NCBI GenBank assembly: GCA_044226685.1
Contig: JBGAGP010000005.1
Coordinates: forward strand, 8,011 to 72,010
Direction of reading: 5' to 3'
Length of the DNA: 64,000 bases
Source: Dongia_A sp044226685
Lineage (GTDB): Bacteria > Pseudomonadota > Alphaproteobacteria > Dongiales > Dongiaceae
Below the pieces are notes generated by a model. It saw only the letters and a list, made by a program, of their open reading frames with translations, was not told the origin of the DNA and did not search any database. This document shows positions 61,811-64,000 of this stretch, piece after piece (positions within the stretch are counted from its first letter, which is position 1; each line of letters starts with the position of its first letter). The position numbers and the translations under genes were made by a program.

Positions 61811-63025
61811 TTAGGCGTGCTTGGTCTGGTGCTGTTTGCGGAACATCCCGCCCAGCGAGAACTTCTTGGCGGGCTTCGGCCCCTTGCTGCTGCCGCGCGC
61901 GCCGAGCTTCATCGCCAGGTCGGAGAACACGCCCACCAGCTTGTGCGTCTTGAACCGGTCGCCGATCATCTTGCCGTCATTGGCGGCCTCGATGAACGCC
62001 GCCGGATCGAACGGGATGTTGGCCATCGGCTGCACGCCAAGGGTGTTGGAGATGTCCTTGGGCAGCAGGCGCGTGCGCTTCGCCAGGTCCGACTTGTTGA
62101 TGATCACGCGGCACGGGCGGCTGTCGCCGCGCTTGCCGTTCAGGAAGTCGAGCAGGTTGCGCGCGTCGCGGATGTTGGCGATGTCGGGGCCGAGCACGAT
62201 GACGGCCTCGTCGGCGCCGATCATCACGCCCTCGACCCAGCCGTTCCAGGTGTGCGGCACGTCGACGATCACCAGCTTGGTCATCTGGCGGCACAGGTCG
62301 ATGGCCTTTTCCACCGCCTCCTCGTCGATGCCGTCATAGTGGCGCAGGACACCCGAGGTGCTGAGAATCTGCAGATTCTCGTCCTCGTTGACCATGTAGC
62401 GCTCGAGCAGGGTGGTGTCGAGGCGGTCGGGATCGGAGAACGCCTCGCCGAAGGGCTGGCGCGGGTCCTGGTTGAAGGCGAGGCCGGCGGTGCCGAAGGT
62501 AAGGTCGAGGTCGGCCAGGATCGTGCGCATGCCGACCTTCTTGGCGGCGGCCCAGGCCAGGTTCTGCGCCACGGTCGACGAGCCGACGCCGCCGCGGGCA
62601 CCCATCACCGCGACATAGCGGCAGCGTTCCGGGCCCTTGGGGTCATGCGCGGCGCGCTCGATCGCGTCCATCATCGCCTCGAGGCGGAGCGGCGAGACCA
62701 GGTAGTCGGTGACGCCCAGCGACACGATGCGGCGATAGACCGAGATGTCGTTGACCGCGCCGACGACGATGAGCTTGCGGCCCGGCTCGACGACCTGTGC
62801 GAGGCCGTCAAGGCGGCCCTGCAGCGTATCGTTGTCGCCGTCGTCCTCGACGATGATCAGGTTCGGCGACGGATGGTCGGCATAGTGGGTGATGGCGCGG
62901 GCCAACCCGCCCTCCCGGACCGCGACCTTGCAGCGGGAGAAGTTGCGCTGTTCGCCCAGGGCCTTGCCGGCCTCGGCGGTCTCGTCCCGGATGGCGAAGA
63001 CGTCGATGGTCAGACGATATTGCAT
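61811..63025 (-). CDS. cpaE: Pilus localisation ATPase CpaE/TadZ
   Basis: This 404-residue protein has an N-terminal receiver-like domain (LIIVEDDGDNDTLQGRLDGL, LGVTDYLVSPLRLEAMMDAI) and a ParA/MinD-type ATPase domain with the P-loop GARGGVGSSTVAQNLAW and TILADLDLTFGTAG. This layout is the CpaE/TadZ pilus positioning factor. ATG at 63025 (MQYRLTIDVF) is chosen over the longer frame starting at 63112. It ends 16 bases before the cpaF start. Confidence 0.92.
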   Translation of the reverse strand: MQYRLTIDVFAIRDETAEAGKALGEQRNFSRCKVAVREGGLARAITHYADHPSPNLIIVEDDGDNDTLQGRLDGLAQVVEPGRKLIVVGAVNDISVYRRIVSLGVTDYLVSPLRLEAMMDAIERAAHDPKGPERCRYVAVMGARGGVGSSTVAQNLAWAAAKKVGMRTILADLDLTFGTAGLAFNQDPRQPFGEAFSDPDRLDTTLLERYMVNEDENLQILSTSGVLRHYDGIDEEAVEKAIDLCRQMTKLVIVDVPHTWNGWVEGVMIGADEAVIVLGPDIANIRDARNLLDFLNGKRGDSRPCRVIINKSDLAKRTRLLPKDISNTLGVQPMANIPFDPAAFIEAANDGKMIGDRFKTHKLVGVFSDLAMKLGARGSSKGPKPAKKFSLGGMFRKQHQTKHA

Positions 63026-63050
63026 GGGTTCATCCCGCCTTGTGCGATCT

Positions 63051-63713
63051 CTAGAAAATCTTGAAGTTGTAGTCCTGCTGCAGATCGTTCGAGCTCGGCA
63101 GCGCCTCGCCACGCGTGTATTTGTCGATCACGTAGAAGGCACGGGCGCCGCTGCGGCCCGGCGTCATCTGCTGCGGCTGCGCCAGGTCGCGCGGATTGGC
63201 GGCCATCACGTCGATGTTGTGCTGCACGGCGCAGCCGAAATTGCTGGAGATGCCGTTGTTGTAGTCGGAGTCCATCGGCCGGTCCCAGTAGCCGCATTCT
63301 TCCGGCGCGACGACGAAGATCGGGAACGCCATGTGGGCGGTGCCGGCGGTTTCGTCCTGCTCGACATAGAGGTTGATGTCCTCGGCGCTGACGCCGCGCT
63401 CCATCAGCGCGTTGGCCAGCTGCAGGGCGTGCTCGCGCGCGGCCGGATCCTCGGCGTTGCGGCCGGCGACGGTCACGTCGAGCGGGGCCTGGCCCTGGTT
63501 GTGATAGGCGGCCAGGAACTCGTTGATGCGGGCATCGTCTCCGGGGCTCGGCTTGCCGGCATAGAGCGGGCCAAGGTCCAGGCGCGCGGTCTTCTGCTGC
63601 ACCGTGGTCGGATGCGAGTAGTGCGGGTCGTGGGTCGCCATATCGGTCTCGCAGGCGGCGAGCGAGAAGGCCAGCAGGCCGGCGCCGGTGATGCGGAGGA
63701 GGGAGTTGATCAC
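63051..63713 (-). CDS. cpaD: CpaD family pilus assembly lipoprotein
   Basis: This 220-residue lipoprotein has a signal peptide with lipobox LAAC near residue 21 and the CpaD pattern: GDDARINEFLAAYHNQGQAP, DNEY-free spacing, then ALQLANALMERGVSAEDINL, CGYWDRPMDSDYNNGISSNF, GCAVQHNIDVMAANPRDLAQ. It aids the outer-membrane pilus secretin. It lies between the secretin gene end and cpaE. Confidence 0.9.
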   Translation of the reverse strand: MINSLLRITGAGLLAFSLAACETDMATHDPHYSHPTTVQQKTARLDLGPLYAGKPSPGDDARINEFLAAYHNQGQAPLDVTVAGRNAEDPAAREHALQLANALMERGVSAEDINLYVEQDETAGTAHMAFPIFVVAPEECGYWDRPMDSDYNNGISSNFGCAVQHNIDVMAANPRDLAQPQQMTPGRSGARAFYVIDKYTRGEALPSSNDLQQDYNFKIF

Positions 63714-63724
63714 GGCTGGTCCCC

Positions 63725-64000
63725 TTAGTTGATGATGTAGCCGATGGGGCCCTTCGGGCCATCGGGCGGCAAGTCGGCGGCGGGCGGCCGCTTCACGTAG
63801 ATGTTCTGCAGGTTGCCGATGAAGTAGCGGTCGAGGTCGTGCGACGGCGCGAAGCCGTCGGTGCCGGCGACCAACTGGTCGGGATCGGTCGGCTTGGCGA
63901 GGATGACCGAGACCAGGATCACCAGCTCCGTCTCGCTGCGCTGGAACGAGGTCGAGCGGAACAGCGAGCCCAGGATCGGCAGGTCCATCAGTCCGGGCAC
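63725..64000 (-). CDS. cpaC: Pilus secretin CpaC/RcpA, C-terminal part (5' end outside window)
   Basis: The last 91 codons of a type II/III secretin family protein are visible: LMDLPILGSLFRSTSFQRSE then TELVILVSVILAKPTDPDQL is the conserved end of the secretin channel domain, followed by a C-terminal tail PPDGPKGPIGYIIN. The rest lies beyond the window edge. It is first in the visible minus-strand order CpaC-CpaD-CpaE-CpaF-TadB-TadC. Confidence 0.9.
   Translation of the reverse strand: MPGLMDLPILGSLFRSTSFQRSETELVILVSVILAKPTDPDQLVAGTDGFAPSHDLDRYFIGNLQNIYVKRPPAADLPPDGPKGPIGYIIN

Overview
The window is high-GC DNA with dense, mostly operonic genes, frequent 4-base ATGA overlaps and several GTG/TTG starts. 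FrcBCA-type sugar transport, a complete Cpa/Tad pilus core, FCD-type GntR, ROK and PAS_5 genes together point to an alphaproteobacterium, probably a soil or plant-associated Rhodospirillales/Rhizobiales-like bacterium. That placement is inference from gene content; no rRNA or tRNA gene is visible.

Layout. 1-1414: amino-acid ABC transporter (partial permease plus binding protein). 1696-5369: GNAT, then an RpiR regulator divergent from a sugar isomerase/epimerase and a Gfo/Idh/MocA dehydrogenase. 5507-9791: a five-gene biosynthetic-looking cluster (thermostable-hemolysin/LuxI-like acyltransferase, acyl-adenylate ligase, haem-oxygenase-like di-iron oxidase, SDR, periplasmic TPR protein). 9810-11803: a papain-like cysteine peptidase carrying six lectin-like C-terminal repeats, followed by a chagasin-type (I42) inhibitor. 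12215-15805: MFS transporter and a large MscS channel. 16131-19476: FAH-fold hydrolase, GntR regulator and xylulokinase, with two similar operator-like palindromes. 19587-23045: a small hypothetical gene, then a trio of membrane protein, secreted zinc metallopeptidase and DUF1566 protein. 23042-27600: FrcA-FrcC-FrcB sugar ABC transporter divergent from a ROK regulator, with a 35-bp operator-like inverted repeat between them. 27615-31261: PAS_5 protein, nucleotidyltransferase and both subunits of an N,N-dimethylformamidase-like enzyme. 31442-40333: AcoA/AcoB/AcoC 2-oxo-acid/acetoin dehydrogenase with two FGGY kinases, divergent from MarR, hydroxypyruvate-isomerase-like and tartronate-semialdehyde-reductase-like genes. 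40377-47468: DUF1499, N-formylglutamate amidohydrolase, and an operon of RpiR, glutamine-synthetase-like ligase, FluG-like amidohydrolase, cysteine-dioxygenase-like cupin, isochorismatase-like hydrolase and an alpha/beta hydrolase. 47775-53301: tandem AAA ATPase, GNAT, TspO, acyl-CoA synthetase, CigR-like protein. 53455-64000: Tad/Flp pilus region (secretin N-terminal-like protein, TadD, EF-hand protein, two-component system, TadC, TadB, CpaF/TadA, CpaE/TadZ, CpaD, secretin C-terminus).

Together the genes describe a metabolically versatile scavenger: importers and regulators for sugars and amino acids, small catabolic operons for sugar acids, acetoin-like compounds, formamides and possibly sulfur-containing amines, and a surface pilus. 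The best candidates for undescribed biology are the acyltransferase/di-iron oxidase cluster at 5507-9791, the peptidase-inhibitor pair at 9810-11803 and the FluG-like/thiol dioxygenase operon at 41804-46525. All functions are read from motifs and remembered family features; no database search was run.
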